Assembly (NCBI RefSeq): GCF_041080815.1
Contig: NZ_CP160205.1
Span: 1,736,001-1,800,000, forward strand
Source of the DNA: Mucilaginibacter yixingensis
GTDB lineage: Bacteria > Bacteroidota > Bacteroidia > Sphingobacteriales > Sphingobacteriaceae
Reading direction: 5' to 3'
Length of the DNA: 64,000 bases
Part shown: positions 19,601 through 28,406 of the stretch, in pieces
How positions within the stretch are numbered: the first letter of the stretch is position 1
How the letters are laid out: each line of letters begins with the position of its first letter
Position numbers and translations under genes: made by a program
The notes under the pieces: generated by a model
Databases searched by the model: none
Told to the model about the DNA's origin: nothing
Seen by the model: only the letters and a program-made list of their open reading frames with translations

Positions 19601-19937
19601 CATTAACTACAACAGGCTAAAATCGGCTTATGACAAAGTGTTTGGTACCGCCGTGCTGAACAAGAATGTACCGCTGGAGTTTAACAGCTATTATGTAGAG
19701 AACGGCGATTTCTGGAAAGTTGATAACATCAACCTGGGTTATACTTTCCGCAACGTAAAATCTAAGTATATCCATAACCCTCGGGTAGCTTTCTCTACGC
19801 TCAATACCTTTATCATTACCGGTTACAAGGGCATCGACCCGGAGGTTGACCGTGGTGGTTTAGCGCCAGGTAATGATCCGCGCGATACTTATCCGTCACA
19901 ACGCACCTTTACTCTTAGTTTTTCGGCCAGTTTTTAA
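16665..19937 (+). CDS. SusC/RagA-family TonB-dependent outer-membrane receptor with STN signalling domain
   Basis: The 1090-residue protein has a signal peptide (cleavage near GRAQ, about residue 43), an STN domain (about 45-107), a carboxypeptidase-regulatory-like domain (about 130-205), and the SusC hallmark SEVVVIGYGAQRKGDVTSAV near 209-230. A plug domain (about 225-335) and a C-terminal beta barrel ending in a typical aromatic-rich strand (LSFSASF) follow. It imports glycan fragments with the SusD lipoprotein encoded 3 nt downstream. The STN domain couples it to the FecR/ECF pair upstream. Confidence 0.95.
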   Translation: MKIYALTGHKWPSYAHKILLIMKLTFVLLVTAFLQISLAGRAQNVTYTAKSAPLSQVMAEIQNQTGYHFLYTDQMLADAHAVDLNIKNQPLHEALRLCFEGQPLTYSVKNKTIILQHKEVAAPVLPALKEVKITGVVTDETNQPLPAVTVKLVGGGAVTQTDVQGRFSIMVPDVNSVIEFSSIGFATQQLKAGGATLNVQMRATLNSLSEVVVIGYGAQRKGDVTSAVATVKSENFVSGPVTDAGELLKGKVAGLSISNPSGDPNAQSQILLRGTNTINGANTGVLVIIDGVPGDLLTVAPEDIAEVSVLKDGSSAAIYGVRGSNGVIIITTKHATGNNNNRVDYSGNVSTSELTRVPKLLTAQDYRDQIAAGTRSSSYDLGSNTNWIDAISKNHPVSTTQNLTFNGGNAQTNYLASFNYRFLNGVFQQSNHKQVTGRVDINHTMLDGKLKFNFGLTQTNFSDIPFSTYDYRQALIMNPTAPVIEPNGSYYQEPTNFQYQNPVSDLYNSSQPQNSFRNKYNTTVTVLPVEGLRISATGSYTKSGYQNLYYANTQNISTLRDNQNGVANIATGQTVERFLNASAEYTRGFGEHHVSLLAGYEYQDYDNFNSYIANHNFPTDVFGYNQIQLGAAQKDGQDVISSGRTQTNLISYFARATYNYMDKYLLLASLRIDGASQLYGASEPYGKFPSIQAGWRISKENFMKDQHLFDDLKLRAGYGVTGNQPSAGFLAVGLLKYDTYILYNGQWIQTLVPAQNANPSLRWEEKHETNLGLDFSLLKGLVTGSVDVYDRKISGLLYSYNVPSPPNLYPTTMANVGTMENKGLEAAVNIRPIKTRNFSWTSTFTFSTNSNKLISLSNDLYQATVPYFTTGGTQDPIQTFTNIVQVGHNIGDFYGFKVTGVSPDGYWIYQEPDGTSVPYNKFNHSFNDKQVIGNGLPKYYGGWNNSISYKNWDFSVTMRGAFDYQVLNFQRMYYENPGIINYNRLKSAYDKVFGTAVLNKNVPLEFNSYYVENGDFWKVDNINLGYTFRNVKSKYIHNPRVAFSTLNTFIITGYKGIDPEVDRGGLAPGNDPRDTYPSQRTFTLSFSASF

Positions 19938-19940
19938 TAG

Positions 19941-21593
19941 ATGAACCATCAAAAGATATTTAAAATGAAAAAGAGATATTTATTTTTTGCCGCAGTAACT
20001 GCAGGCCTGATGGCCATCTACTCGTGCACAAAATTGAACGATAAAGATTATGCCACCATTGTATCAAGCCAGTTTAGTCCTACGTCTAAAGACGTAGCCG
20101 CCCTGGTGGGTGTTCCTTACACCAACTGGCGTACGCTTGAGCTGGGCCGTAGTGCCAATGCTATCTGGCGTACCAATGAGATCTCGGCAGATGAAACCGT
20201 GATCCCGGCGCGCCCTAATGGCTGGGTAGACGGGGGCATTTACCGCCGTATGCACGAGCACAAATGGACGGCTGATGAGGATAACAGCTTCCAGATCTGG
20301 ACCAACGCTTTTTCTGGTATAACCAACTGTAACCGTTTGCTTTATCAGTTGGATAATAACCTGATCCCGGTAACCACCGGTAAAGACCAACTGGAGGCCG
20401 AACTAAAGGTGCTGCGCGCATCATTTTACTATGCGCTGTGCGACTTTTTTGGCAACGTGCCCATTATCACCAAGTTTGATGTGCCTGCCGGTTACTTGCC
20501 AACTCAAAGCACCCGTGCACAGGTATATGCTTTTATTATCTCTGAGTTAACTACCAATATTCCACTGCTTAGCAAGTTAAATGATGGCACTACTTATGGT
20601 CGCTTTAACCAGTGGGCTGCCAATGCTTTACTGGCTAAAATGTACCTGAACGCAGGCGTCTATACCGGCACGCCAGACTGGGCCAACTGTATCAAAGCGT
20701 GCGATCAGGTAATCAACTCTGGTCTTTACAGCCTGGAATCTGTGCAGTCAAATGTTTTTGCTACCAATAATTCAGGCTCAAAGGAGATTGTTTTCGCTAT
20801 TCCGTTCGATAATATTTATACCGCCGATGGCGCCACGGCCTGGACACTGCACATGGAAACCCTGGAGCCCGAAAATCAAGCGACCTATAACTTTCAGAAC
20901 TCGCCATGGGGCGGTATCTGCGCCATTCCGCAGTTTATCAATACGTTTGATCCGGATGATAATCGTTTGAAGGCAAACTGGATCCAGGGCCAGCAATACA
21001 CCGCATCCGGATCTGTGCTGATGGGTACAATGGATAAGTTTAACGGCAAACCACTTAGCTATGTTAACGAAGTGCCGGGGGTGGACTCTACGCAGGAGGT
21101 ACATGGTTTCCGTCTGGGTAAATACCAGATCCAGAATGCAGAGCTGGTGGGTATGAGTAATGATTTCCCGCTGTTCCGCTATGCTGATATTTTGATGATG
21201 AAGGCCGAAGCGTCATTGCGTTCTGGCGACGCGGCAACCGCGGCCAGTTTGGTAACCCAGGTGCGCCAGCGTGATTTTACTACTAATCCATCTAAAGCCA
21301 CAGTTACTGCCGCACAATTACAGGCCAATACTTCTTATGATTATGGTTTGCGCAATCACCTGTCAACCACTCATGAGAGCGTAAGCGATATACAATACGG
21401 CCGCATGTTGGATGAGTTAGGTTGGGAGTTTGCGCAAGAAGGCCGCCGCCGTCAGGATCTGATTCGTTTTGGTGTATTTACATCAAAATCATGGTTGTCG
21501 CACTCGCCCAATGGAGCTTACCGCACGTTGCTGCCTATCCCAACAAGTGCCATGCACACCAACTCTAATCTGAAACAAAACACAGGCTACTAA
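19941..21593 (+). CDS. SusD/RagB-family outer-membrane glycan-binding lipoprotein
   Basis: The 550-residue protein has a lipoprotein signal with the lipobox Cys in AIYSCTK (about residues 26-32); a second ATG at 19965 would give a slightly shorter signal. The rest fits SusD: N-terminal TPR-like helices, ALLAKMYLNAGVY near 228-240, and a C-terminal EFAQEGRRRQDLIRFG segment. It partners with the SusC encoded 3 nt upstream. It is clearly divergent from the two SusD proteins at 55297 and 60133. A strong terminator follows, so the susCD transcript ends here. Confidence 0.95.
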   Translation: MNHQKIFKMKKRYLFFAAVTAGLMAIYSCTKLNDKDYATIVSSQFSPTSKDVAALVGVPYTNWRTLELGRSANAIWRTNEISADETVIPARPNGWVDGGIYRRMHEHKWTADEDNSFQIWTNAFSGITNCNRLLYQLDNNLIPVTTGKDQLEAELKVLRASFYYALCDFFGNVPIITKFDVPAGYLPTQSTRAQVYAFIISELTTNIPLLSKLNDGTTYGRFNQWAANALLAKMYLNAGVYTGTPDWANCIKACDQVINSGLYSLESVQSNVFATNNSGSKEIVFAIPFDNIYTADGATAWTLHMETLEPENQATYNFQNSPWGGICAIPQFINTFDPDDNRLKANWIQGQQYTASGSVLMGTMDKFNGKPLSYVNEVPGVDSTQEVHGFRLGKYQIQNAELVGMSNDFPLFRYADILMMKAEASLRSGDAATAASLVTQVRQRDFTTNPSKATVTAAQLQANTSYDYGLRNHLSTTHESVSDIQYGRMLDELGWEFAQEGRRRQDLIRFGVFTSKSWLSHSPNGAYRTLLPIPTSAMHTNSNLKQNTGY

Positions 21594-21627
21594 TGCATCT
21601 TTCATCTTCACGGTTAATATAATTGGT

Positions 21628-21664
21628 TGCACAGGGCGATGCTTTATCGTCCTGTGCATTTTTT
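21628..21664 (+). terminator. Rho-independent terminator after susD
   Basis: A 13-bp stem with one G.U pair (21628-21640 with 21646-21658), a 5-nt loop and a run of six T bases follow the susD stop codon by 34 nt. It separates the ECF/FecR/susCD unit from the carbamoyltransferase cassette. Confidence 0.9.
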
Positions 21665-21707
21665 CGATTTTTTATTAGTCTGAAGTAGAAAATTAAACAA
21701 TTAAGGT

Positions 21708-23552
21708 ATGGCGGCGGGCAATACAAATCCTTCTATAAGCAAAGTAAAAAAGAGGTGGTTCAGGCTGATGGCTTGTCTGTTGCCGTTCGTTTTTCTGGCT
21801 TTGGCCGAAGGGATGTTGAGGTTGACAGGATATGGGCACGATACCTCGCTATTTGTACCTTACCCTAACGATGCTGGTAAGCTGGTGATGAACCGCTATG
21901 CATCTGAGCGTTATTTTTCTGACACAGTAAATGCCACTAAAGGTTATTATGAGCCATTTGAGAAAAAGAAAGCGCCCGGCACCCTGCGCCTGTTTGTTTT
22001 AGGTGAATCAACCGCGGCGGGCTATCCTTACTTTCATAATGGTTCGTTCCACCGCTGGCTGCAATACCGGTTAATGCATGCGTTGCCTGCACAACGGGTA
22101 GAGGTAATTAACCTGTCGCTCACTGCCGTTAACTCTTACACAGTGCTTGATTTTGCCCGCCAACTATCGGCACTGCAGCCTGACGCTGTGTTGGTTTACG
22201 TAGGGCATAATGAGTACTATGGCGCATTGGGCGTGGCCTCAACCAGTAGGATTGGCAGTAATCCGGCTATGATTGATCTGTTGCTAAACCTGCGCCGTTT
22301 GCGATTAGTGCAGCTGATAGACAATGCCATCTATGGCTTCAAAAACAGCGGCAGGAAGTCAACCGATGCCCGCGAGAACCTGATGAAACGAATGGCAGCC
22401 AAACAAGCCATCCCCTTAAACAGTGATGATTATAAAGCAGGCATTACCCAGTTTGAAAACAACATGTCGGCCTTGTGCCGACTGTTTGCCAAGAACAAGG
22501 TGCCGTTGTTTCTAAGTACACTGGTAAGTAACGAAAAAGACCTGTATCCTTTAACCAGCGCTGACAATGGTCCACTTTCTGCAGACAAAGCTTTTGAAGC
22601 CGGTAACAAAGCCTACAGTAACGGGCAATTTGATAAAGCCAAAGCAGATTACCAACAAGCTAAAGAAGATGACGAATTGCGTTTCCGTGCGCCCGAGGCA
22701 ATGAACGGCATTATTCGTAAACTGGCAAACAGCTATCCCAACGTACATTTGGTGGATGTGCGCTCGACCTTTGAGCAGGCATCGCCACATGGAATATTGG
22801 GTAATGAAACCCTGCTGGAGCATGTGCATCCCAACCTGTATGGGTACGCGCTAATGGCCGATGCTTATTATCAATCACTCAAGCAAAATCACATTATCCA
22901 ACCCGATGCCGGGCACGAAATGACCTTCGCGCAGCTAGGGCAACAAATGCCCGTAACTCGCGTAGACTCGCTGTTTGGCGCCTACCAGGTAATGATGCTG
23001 AAGGCCGGCTGGCCATTCAATCAGCCTATCCCGGCTAATTTTAAGCGGGGAAATTCTGTAGAAGAACAGCTGGCAGGAGCGCTATCTGTGGGGAACGTAA
23101 CCTGGGGCCAGGCCAATGACGCACTTTTCAGAAACAGCATGGCTAAAGGCGATAAGAGAACAGCGCTCAGAGCTACCGAAGCCGCGTTGCTGGAAACTCC
23201 AGATAATAGTCAGTATTATATCTATGCCGCACGCCTCAACTTTGATCTGGGCAACTATGCCGAGTCTGAATTTTACTTTACCAGGCTTTACCAATTAGAT
23301 GCCTCATTTCAGAATGCGCAGAACCTTTTTCTGTTTGATATTAAATCAGATCAACCTGAAAAAGCTTTAGGGCTACTGGATACTTTGATCAGTAAAAATA
23401 CCTCGCAACGCAACTTTGAACCCTACAGGGCAATGTTGGCCGGTATAGTGACTAACAAAAACAAAGCTACCAATGCTGGCAACCGCCTGGCCATTGCCTC
23501 TGCTTATGAGCAATTAGGCGAGCCAGAATTAGCCAGTAAATACCGCAAATAA
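21708..23552 (+). CDS. Membrane-anchored SGNH/GDSL hydrolase with C-terminal TPR-like region
   Basis: The 614-residue protein has one N-terminal membrane segment (about 18-40) and an SGNH fold beginning with LGESTAAGYP, where S101 is the putative nucleophile. GHNEYYG (about 168-174) is the family's third block, and HVHPN-like sequence near 366-372 carries the putative His. Residues about 300-330 and 450-600 are helical TPR-like repeats. SGNH enzymes of this kind remove or transfer acyl groups on glycans. It shares one base with the next gene (TAATG) and heads the SxtJ / DUF5989 / carbamoyltransferase cassette, which suggests a joint role in glycan or lipid modification. The substrate is unknown. 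Confidence 0.8.
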   Translation: MAAGNTNPSISKVKKRWFRLMACLLPFVFLALAEGMLRLTGYGHDTSLFVPYPNDAGKLVMNRYASERYFSDTVNATKGYYEPFEKKKAPGTLRLFVLGESTAAGYPYFHNGSFHRWLQYRLMHALPAQRVEVINLSLTAVNSYTVLDFARQLSALQPDAVLVYVGHNEYYGALGVASTSRIGSNPAMIDLLLNLRRLRLVQLIDNAIYGFKNSGRKSTDARENLMKRMAAKQAIPLNSDDYKAGITQFENNMSALCRLFAKNKVPLFLSTLVSNEKDLYPLTSADNGPLSADKAFEAGNKAYSNGQFDKAKADYQQAKEDDELRFRAPEAMNGIIRKLANSYPNVHLVDVRSTFEQASPHGILGNETLLEHVHPNLYGYALMADAYYQSLKQNHIIQPDAGHEMTFAQLGQQMPVTRVDSLFGAYQVMMLKAGWPFNQPIPANFKRGNSVEEQLAGALSVGNVTWGQANDALFRNSMAKGDKRTALRATEAALLETPDNSQYYIYAARLNFDLGNYAESEFYFTRLYQLDASFQNAQNLFLFDIKSDQPEKALGLLDTLISKNTSQRNFEPYRAMLAGIVTNKNKATNAGNRLAIASAYEQLGEPELASKYRK

Positions 23553-23941
23553 TGAACACAGCAACAAAAGAAAACAGAAAATTCGGACTGATAGTTGGCG
23601 GTGCTTTCATGGCGCTGGCCGCTTACCGGTTTTATAAAATGGGGCATATTAATCCGTTATTGGCCGGCATCGGTATAACATTAATTACTGCCGGTTTAAT
23701 AGTGCCTCAATGGCTTACCAGGCCTCGCCGTGGCTGGGAGAAATTGGGGGAGGTGCTGGGGTATATCAATACTTTAGTGTTGCTCACCTTGGTGTATGTA
23801 TTTGTAGTGACACCTTTGGCATTGATTAACCGGTTGCTGGGGAATGATCCGCTAAAATTGAAATCAAGTCCTCAGACAGATACGTACTGGGAGCCTAATA
23901 ATAACGACGGCGATAAAACGCAAATGAACCGACAATTTTAA
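23552..23941 (+). CDS. SxtJ-family membrane protein
   Basis: The 129-residue protein has about three membrane segments (roughly 10-27, 34-53 and 70-95) and a polar C-terminal tail. Its order and composition match the SxtJ family, named from saxitoxin clusters and commonly found next to carbamoyltransferases. Its biochemical role is not established. Its start overlaps the stop of the SGNH hydrolase gene by one base, and the tiny DUF5989 gene begins 6 nt after its end, so the group is surely one operon. Confidence 0.8.
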   Translation: MNTATKENRKFGLIVGGAFMALAAYRFYKMGHINPLLAGIGITLITAGLIVPQWLTRPRRGWEKLGEVLGYINTLVLLTLVYVFVVTPLALINRLLGNDPLKLKSSPQTDTYWEPNNNDGDKTQMNRQF

Positions 23942-23947
23942 ACCACC

Positions 23948-24097
23948 ATGAGCATACTAACCGAGTTTTTGATGTTTTTGCGGGAGCGTAAACGCTACTG
24001 GCTTTGGCCGTTTGTTTTGGTAGTGTTGATGCTCAGTCTATTTTTGTTTTTGGCGCAGGGTACGGCGCTCTCTACCTTCATCTATTCGTTGTTTTAG
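23948..24097 (+). CDS. DUF5989-family small membrane protein (49 residues)
   Basis: A 49-codon frame starts with ATG 23948 and ends with TAG at 24095-24097. The product begins MSILTEFLMFLRERKRYW, has one membrane segment (about residues 18-37), and continues with LAQGTALSTFIYSLF at the C-terminus. The FLRERK--W start and the LAQG---PFIY-type end are the DUF5989 pattern. This family regularly sits between SxtJ and a carbamoyltransferase, as it does here, with 3 nt to the next ATG. Its function is unknown; a membrane partner or anchor for the carbamoyltransferase is an inference. Confidence 0.85.
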   Translation: MSILTEFLMFLRERKRYWLWPFVLVVLMLSLFLFLAQGTALSTFIYSLF

Positions 24098-24100
24098 ACC

Positions 24101-25939
24101 ATGTACATTCTGGGTATCTCAGGTTTTTATCATGATAGTGCGGCCTGCATTATTAAAGATGGCGAGCTGATGGCCGCTGCCCAGGAAGAACGTTTTACCC
24201 GGATAAAGAACGATGCCGCTTTCCCTGTTAATGCTATCAGGTTTTGCTTCGATTTCTGTGGAATTACCCTATCGCAGGTGCAGCACATCGTCTTTTATGA
24301 AAAGCCGTTTCTGAAGTTTGAACGACTGGTGGAAACCTTTTTTGCCTTTGCCCCGCGCGGTATTGTGGCTTACCTTAAGGCGGTACCTGTTTGGGTTAAA
24401 GAAAAGCTCTTTCTGAAACGGATGGTGATCAAAGCATTGAAGAATCTGGAGCCTGGCTGGAAATCCGCTGCAGATACCATGCTTTTTACCAGTCATCATC
24501 AATCACACGCGGCATCAGCATTTTTTCCATCACCATTTCAGGAAGCCTTGGTTCTAACCATGGATGGTGTGGGCGAGTGGACTACCACATCGGTAGCCAT
24601 TGGTAGCGGCAATGAATTGAAAATGCAGCGCGAAATCAGGTTTCCGCATTCCATCGGTTTGTTGTATTCTGCTTTTACATATTATCTTGGTTTTAAGGTA
24701 AACTGCGATGAATATAAGGTGATGGGGCTGGCGCCTTACGGTAAACCCGTTTATAAAAAGCTGGTCTATGATAAGTTGGTAGATGTTAAGGCAGATGGTT
24801 CTTTCAGGTTGAATATGGATTATTTTACCTTCGCCACGGGGCTAACCATGACGGGTCGCCGTTTTGATCAACTACTGGGGCAGCAGCGTCGGCAGCCAAA
24901 TGAAGAGCTAACGCAGTTCCACATGGATGTGGCCGCTTCAATACAACAGGTAACTGAGGAGATGGTGCTGCAATTGGCCATTAATCTGCATAAAGATTAT
25001 CCGTTTGAAAACCTTTGTCTGGCCGGTGGAGTGGCCCTCAATTGCGTGGCTAACGGCCGTTTGTTAAGGGAAGGCCCGTTTAAAAATATATGGGTACAAC
25101 CCGCAGCCGGCGACGCTGGTGGCGCCATAGGTGCAGCATATTGCGCCTGGTATGAGTATCTGGGGCAACCCAGACTTGTCAATAATCAGACCGACCAGAT
25201 GAAAGGCACCCTGTTGGGGCCTGAGTTTGCTATGGATGAGATTAAGGCTGCGTTGCTTGAAGCCAAGCTGAATTATGATGAACTTAGCGATGACGACTTT
25301 TACCCTCGTGTAGCCAGTTTGATAGCAGGCGGACAGGTGATAGGATGGTTTAACGGGCGAATGGAGTTTGGTCCGCGTGCTTTGGGAAGCAGAAGTATAT
25401 TGGCTGATCCGCGCAGGAGCGATATGCAATCGGTATTGAATCGCAAGATAAAATTCAGAGAATCATTCAGGCCATTTGCACCGGCTGTTCTGAGCGATTT
25501 TCAGCAGCAATATTTTGATCTGGATACATCGAGTCCGTATATGTTATTTACCACGCTGGTTGCCGAAGCACAACGTGTTGAAATTGATGAAGGCTTACAC
25601 CCAACGGGTATCGACCTGTTAAAGCAAGTGCGCAGCACTATTCCTGCCGTTACGCATGTTGATTACTCTGCAAGGGTGCAAACGGTTAGTCGTGAAATTG
25701 CTGATTTTTACCGGGTGATTGATGCTTTTTATCGTTTAACTGCTTGTCCATTAGTGATCAATACTTCATTTAATGTAATGGACGAGCCCATTGTTTGTAC
25801 GCCGCATGATGCCATTCGCTGCTTCCAAAAGAGCGGAATGGATGTGCTGGTATTTAAAAATATGATTGTTTACAAGGCTGAGCGCAAAGTCGATCAGCTC
25901 ACAGAACCAAATTATGAGAATCAAACCTATGAAATATAA
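24101..25939 (+). CDS. NodU/CmcH-family carbamoyltransferase
   Basis: The 612-residue protein fits the family over its full length. The N-terminal ASKHA-type domain starts GISGFYHDSAACI (about residues 5-17), with EERFTRIKND near 29-38, HHQSHAASAFF near 131-141, and MGLAPYGKP near 208-216. The C-terminal domain has FNGRMEFGPRALGSRSILAD near 417-436 and the FRPFAP motif. The family transfers a carbamoyl group from carbamoyl phosphate to hydroxyls of sugars, antibiotics or toxins, using ATP. No signal peptide, so it acts in the cytoplasm. It overlaps the GH127 start by 11 bases. What it carbamoylates here is unknown. Confidence 0.92.
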   Translation: MYILGISGFYHDSAACIIKDGELMAAAQEERFTRIKNDAAFPVNAIRFCFDFCGITLSQVQHIVFYEKPFLKFERLVETFFAFAPRGIVAYLKAVPVWVKEKLFLKRMVIKALKNLEPGWKSAADTMLFTSHHQSHAASAFFPSPFQEALVLTMDGVGEWTTTSVAIGSGNELKMQREIRFPHSIGLLYSAFTYYLGFKVNCDEYKVMGLAPYGKPVYKKLVYDKLVDVKADGSFRLNMDYFTFATGLTMTGRRFDQLLGQQRRQPNEELTQFHMDVAASIQQVTEEMVLQLAINLHKDYPFENLCLAGGVALNCVANGRLLREGPFKNIWVQPAAGDAGGAIGAAYCAWYEYLGQPRLVNNQTDQMKGTLLGPEFAMDEIKAALLEAKLNYDELSDDDFYPRVASLIAGGQVIGWFNGRMEFGPRALGSRSILADPRRSDMQSVLNRKIKFRESFRPFAPAVLSDFQQQYFDLDTSSPYMLFTTLVAEAQRVEIDEGLHPTGIDLLKQVRSTIPAVTHVDYSARVQTVSREIADFYRVIDAFYRLTACPLVINTSFNVMDEPIVCTPHDAIRCFQKSGMDVLVFKNMIVYKAERKVDQLTEPNYENQTYEI

Positions 25940-28277
25940 TTCCAAAATAGCTTTATGCTTTGCCATTAGTGCTTTTGTTGCATCCACGGTACGTGCCCAA
26001 ACGCCGCAACAGCAGTTGTTTAAACTTAATCAAGTAAAGCTGTTGCCCAGTCCGTTTCTGTCTGCCGAGCAGACGGACATGAACTACATGAGCAAGCTCG
26101 ATCCCGATAGGCTGTTGGCGCCCTTTCTGCGTGAAGCTGGCCTGAAACCTAAGGCTGAGAGCTATGGCAATTGGGAAAACACCGGTCTTGATGGCCACAC
26201 CGCTGGCCATTATCTTACTGCAATAGCCCAGGTTTATGCCGCCACCGGCGATGTGAAATGGAAGCAGCGCCTGGACTATATGGTAAGCGAACTGAAGCGC
26301 TGCCAGGATAACCGCACTGACGGCTATGTAGGAGGCATCCCTGGCGGACCGGAAATGTGGGCGCAATTAAAGAAAGGTGATTTCTCGCTTTTTAGGCGCA
26401 GGTGGGTGCCCTGGTATAACCTGCACAAACTTTATGCAGGTTTGCGTGATGCCTATCTGATTGGCGGTAACGAGCAGGCTAAAGTGGTACTGATCAAACT
26501 AACCGATTGGGCCGACCAGGAGGTTGCCGGCTTGAGCGAACAGCAAATGCAAAAGATGCTTGATACCGAGCATGGTGGTATGAACGAGGTTTGTGCCGAT
26601 GTTGCCGCTATAACCGGCGATAAGAAATATCTCGCCCTGGCCAAAAAGTTTACCCACCAGGCTATTTTGCAGCCGCTGGAACGAGATGAGGATAAGCTGA
26701 ACGGTTTGCACGCTAACACTCAGATACCCAAGGTGATTGGTTTTGAACGCATAGCCGAGCTGGATCACGATCAACAGTATGATAATGCGGCACAGTTTTT
26801 CTGGCAAACGGTGGTAAATAATCGCAGCATATCTATTGGCGGCAACAGCGTGCGCGAGCATTTTAATCCGGCTAATAACTTCTCTACCATGATTGAGTCT
26901 GAACAGGGGCCCGAAACCTGTAACAGCTACAACATGCTGAAGTTGACCAAATTGCTGTTTACTGTGCACCCTAAGGCCAGTTATATAGATTATTATGAAC
27001 GTACGCTGTATAATCATATCCTATCATCAGAGAGGCCGGGTGCCGATGGTGGTTTTGTATACTTTACGCCCATCCGCCCGCGGCATTACCGTGTGTATTC
27101 GCAACCAGACGAAGGCTTTTGGTGCTGCGTAGGTACAGGCATGGAAAACCATGGCAAATACGGCGAGTTGATCTATTCGCACCAGGGCAGCAATCTTTAT
27201 GTAAATCTGTTCATCGCTTCTGTACTTAACTGGAAGGAACAGGGTATCACCCTAACCCAAAAAAACAATTTTCCGTTTGAAGAAAAGACTGAATTGCAGA
27301 TCAAACTTAGCCGTCCGCAAACCTTCAAACTTAACATCAGAAAGCCTGAGTGGGTTAAAGATGGCCAGTTTGTGGTTACAGTAAACAGTAAGCCTGTAAA
27401 AACTCAGGCAGATGGTAGTGGCTACGTAGCTATCAGCCGCGCTTGGAATAACAATGACAAAATAAATGTTGCACTGCCTATGAAAGACCGCTTGGACTAT
27501 CTGCCAGATCACTCGGCCTGGGTATCAATTTTGCATGGTCCAATTGTACTGGCAGCACCTACCGATACCTCAAAACTTACCGGACTGATGGCTGATGGCA
27601 GTCGTTTTGGCCACATCGCTTCGGGGCCGCTGGAAGGTTTGGGTACGGCGCCAATGCTGGTAGATAATGGTAAAAATCTGTCGGCCATGCTAAAATCGGC
27701 AGGCGGGCCGCTTACTTATCATTTAAACGGAATGATCTGGCAAACTCAGTTCCAAAATCTCACCCTTAAGCCGTTTTTTGAACTGCACGATGCCCGCTAT
27801 ATGCTTTATTGGCCCATTGCCAAACCCGGTCAGGAAGCCCAGCGCCAAAAAGAATTGGTACAGGCGGATGCCCGTGTGCTGTCTATGTCGCAGCGCACGG
27901 TTGATCAGGTAACACCCGGCGAACAGCAGCCCGAAGCAGATCATTTTATGGAAATGGCAAATGCTCAAACCGGTGTGCTGGTAGACCGCCACTGGCGTAG
28001 CACTACAGGTTTTTTTAGCTACAAAATGCGGATAACCGGCGCTACCAAAAACCTGGAAGTTACCGGTCGCGGCGATCAGAAAGGGGAGTTTGATATTTTG
28101 ATTGACGGTGTGAAAGTTGGCCACGCGGCATTTGACGGAGGCGAAGGAGATCGTTTCATTACCCGGAGTTTTAGTATCCCCGATGGTTTAAAAACAAAGA
28201 GCAGCATAATCTTAAAAATAGTTGCTACAAGCGCCGATGGGACAGGCCCCGTGTACGATATCAGGCTTCTTTTATAA
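25929..28277 (+). CDS. GH127 family beta-L-arabinofuranosidase-type enzyme
   Basis: The start chosen is ATG 25929 (signal peptide MKYNSKIALCFAISAFVAS, cleavage near VRAQ); ATG 25914 in the same frame is the alternative. The protein is about 782 residues. The catalytic toroid spans about 25-510 and shows the metal-site residues of this family: E329 and C331 in GPETC, and C399-C400 in FWCCVGTG. The Cys corresponding to the nucleophile is C399, and E310 in VREHF fits the acid/base. C-terminal beta domains follow (about 520-782). GH127 enzymes release beta-L-arabinofuranose from plant glycans. It overlaps the carbamoyltransferase stop by 11 bases and is ended by a terminator. Confidence 0.92.
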   Translation: MKYNSKIALCFAISAFVASTVRAQTPQQQLFKLNQVKLLPSPFLSAEQTDMNYMSKLDPDRLLAPFLREAGLKPKAESYGNWENTGLDGHTAGHYLTAIAQVYAATGDVKWKQRLDYMVSELKRCQDNRTDGYVGGIPGGPEMWAQLKKGDFSLFRRRWVPWYNLHKLYAGLRDAYLIGGNEQAKVVLIKLTDWADQEVAGLSEQQMQKMLDTEHGGMNEVCADVAAITGDKKYLALAKKFTHQAILQPLERDEDKLNGLHANTQIPKVIGFERIAELDHDQQYDNAAQFFWQTVVNNRSISIGGNSVREHFNPANNFSTMIESEQGPETCNSYNMLKLTKLLFTVHPKASYIDYYERTLYNHILSSERPGADGGFVYFTPIRPRHYRVYSQPDEGFWCCVGTGMENHGKYGELIYSHQGSNLYVNLFIASVLNWKEQGITLTQKNNFPFEEKTELQIKLSRPQTFKLNIRKPEWVKDGQFVVTVNSKPVKTQADGSGYVAISRAWNNNDKINVALPMKDRLDYLPDHSAWVSILHGPIVLAAPTDTSKLTGLMADGSRFGHIASGPLEGLGTAPMLVDNGKNLSAMLKSAGGPLTYHLNGMIWQTQFQNLTLKPFFELHDARYMLYWPIAKPGQEAQRQKELVQADARVLSMSQRTVDQVTPGEQQPEADHFMEMANAQTGVLVDRHWRSTTGFFSYKMRITGATKNLEVTGRGDQKGEFDILIDGVKVGHAAFDGGEGDRFITRSFSIPDGLKTKSSIILKIVATSADGTGPVYDIRLLL

Positions 28278-28306
28278 CAACGGCACAAACTAAAATAACG
28301 AGTATG

Positions 28307-28340
28307 AAAGGCTCAAATAGCAAACTATTTGAGCCTTTTT
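28307..28340 (+). terminator. Rho-independent terminator after the GH127 gene
   Basis: A perfect 14-bp stem (28307-28320 with 28325-28338), a 4-nt loop and a T run end the SGNH-to-GH127 operon, 30 nt after the GH127 stop codon. Confidence 0.93.
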
Positions 28341-28406
28341 AATAATAACTATGACTAGTTAGGGCTTGCCATCTGTGGGCTTTAACTAATCAGTATCACG
28401 CCTAAA

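Noticed and set aside
24101..25939. NodU nodulation factor synthesis
   Set aside because: NodU is only the family name. No nodulation genes are present and the neighbours are SxtJ and DUF5989.
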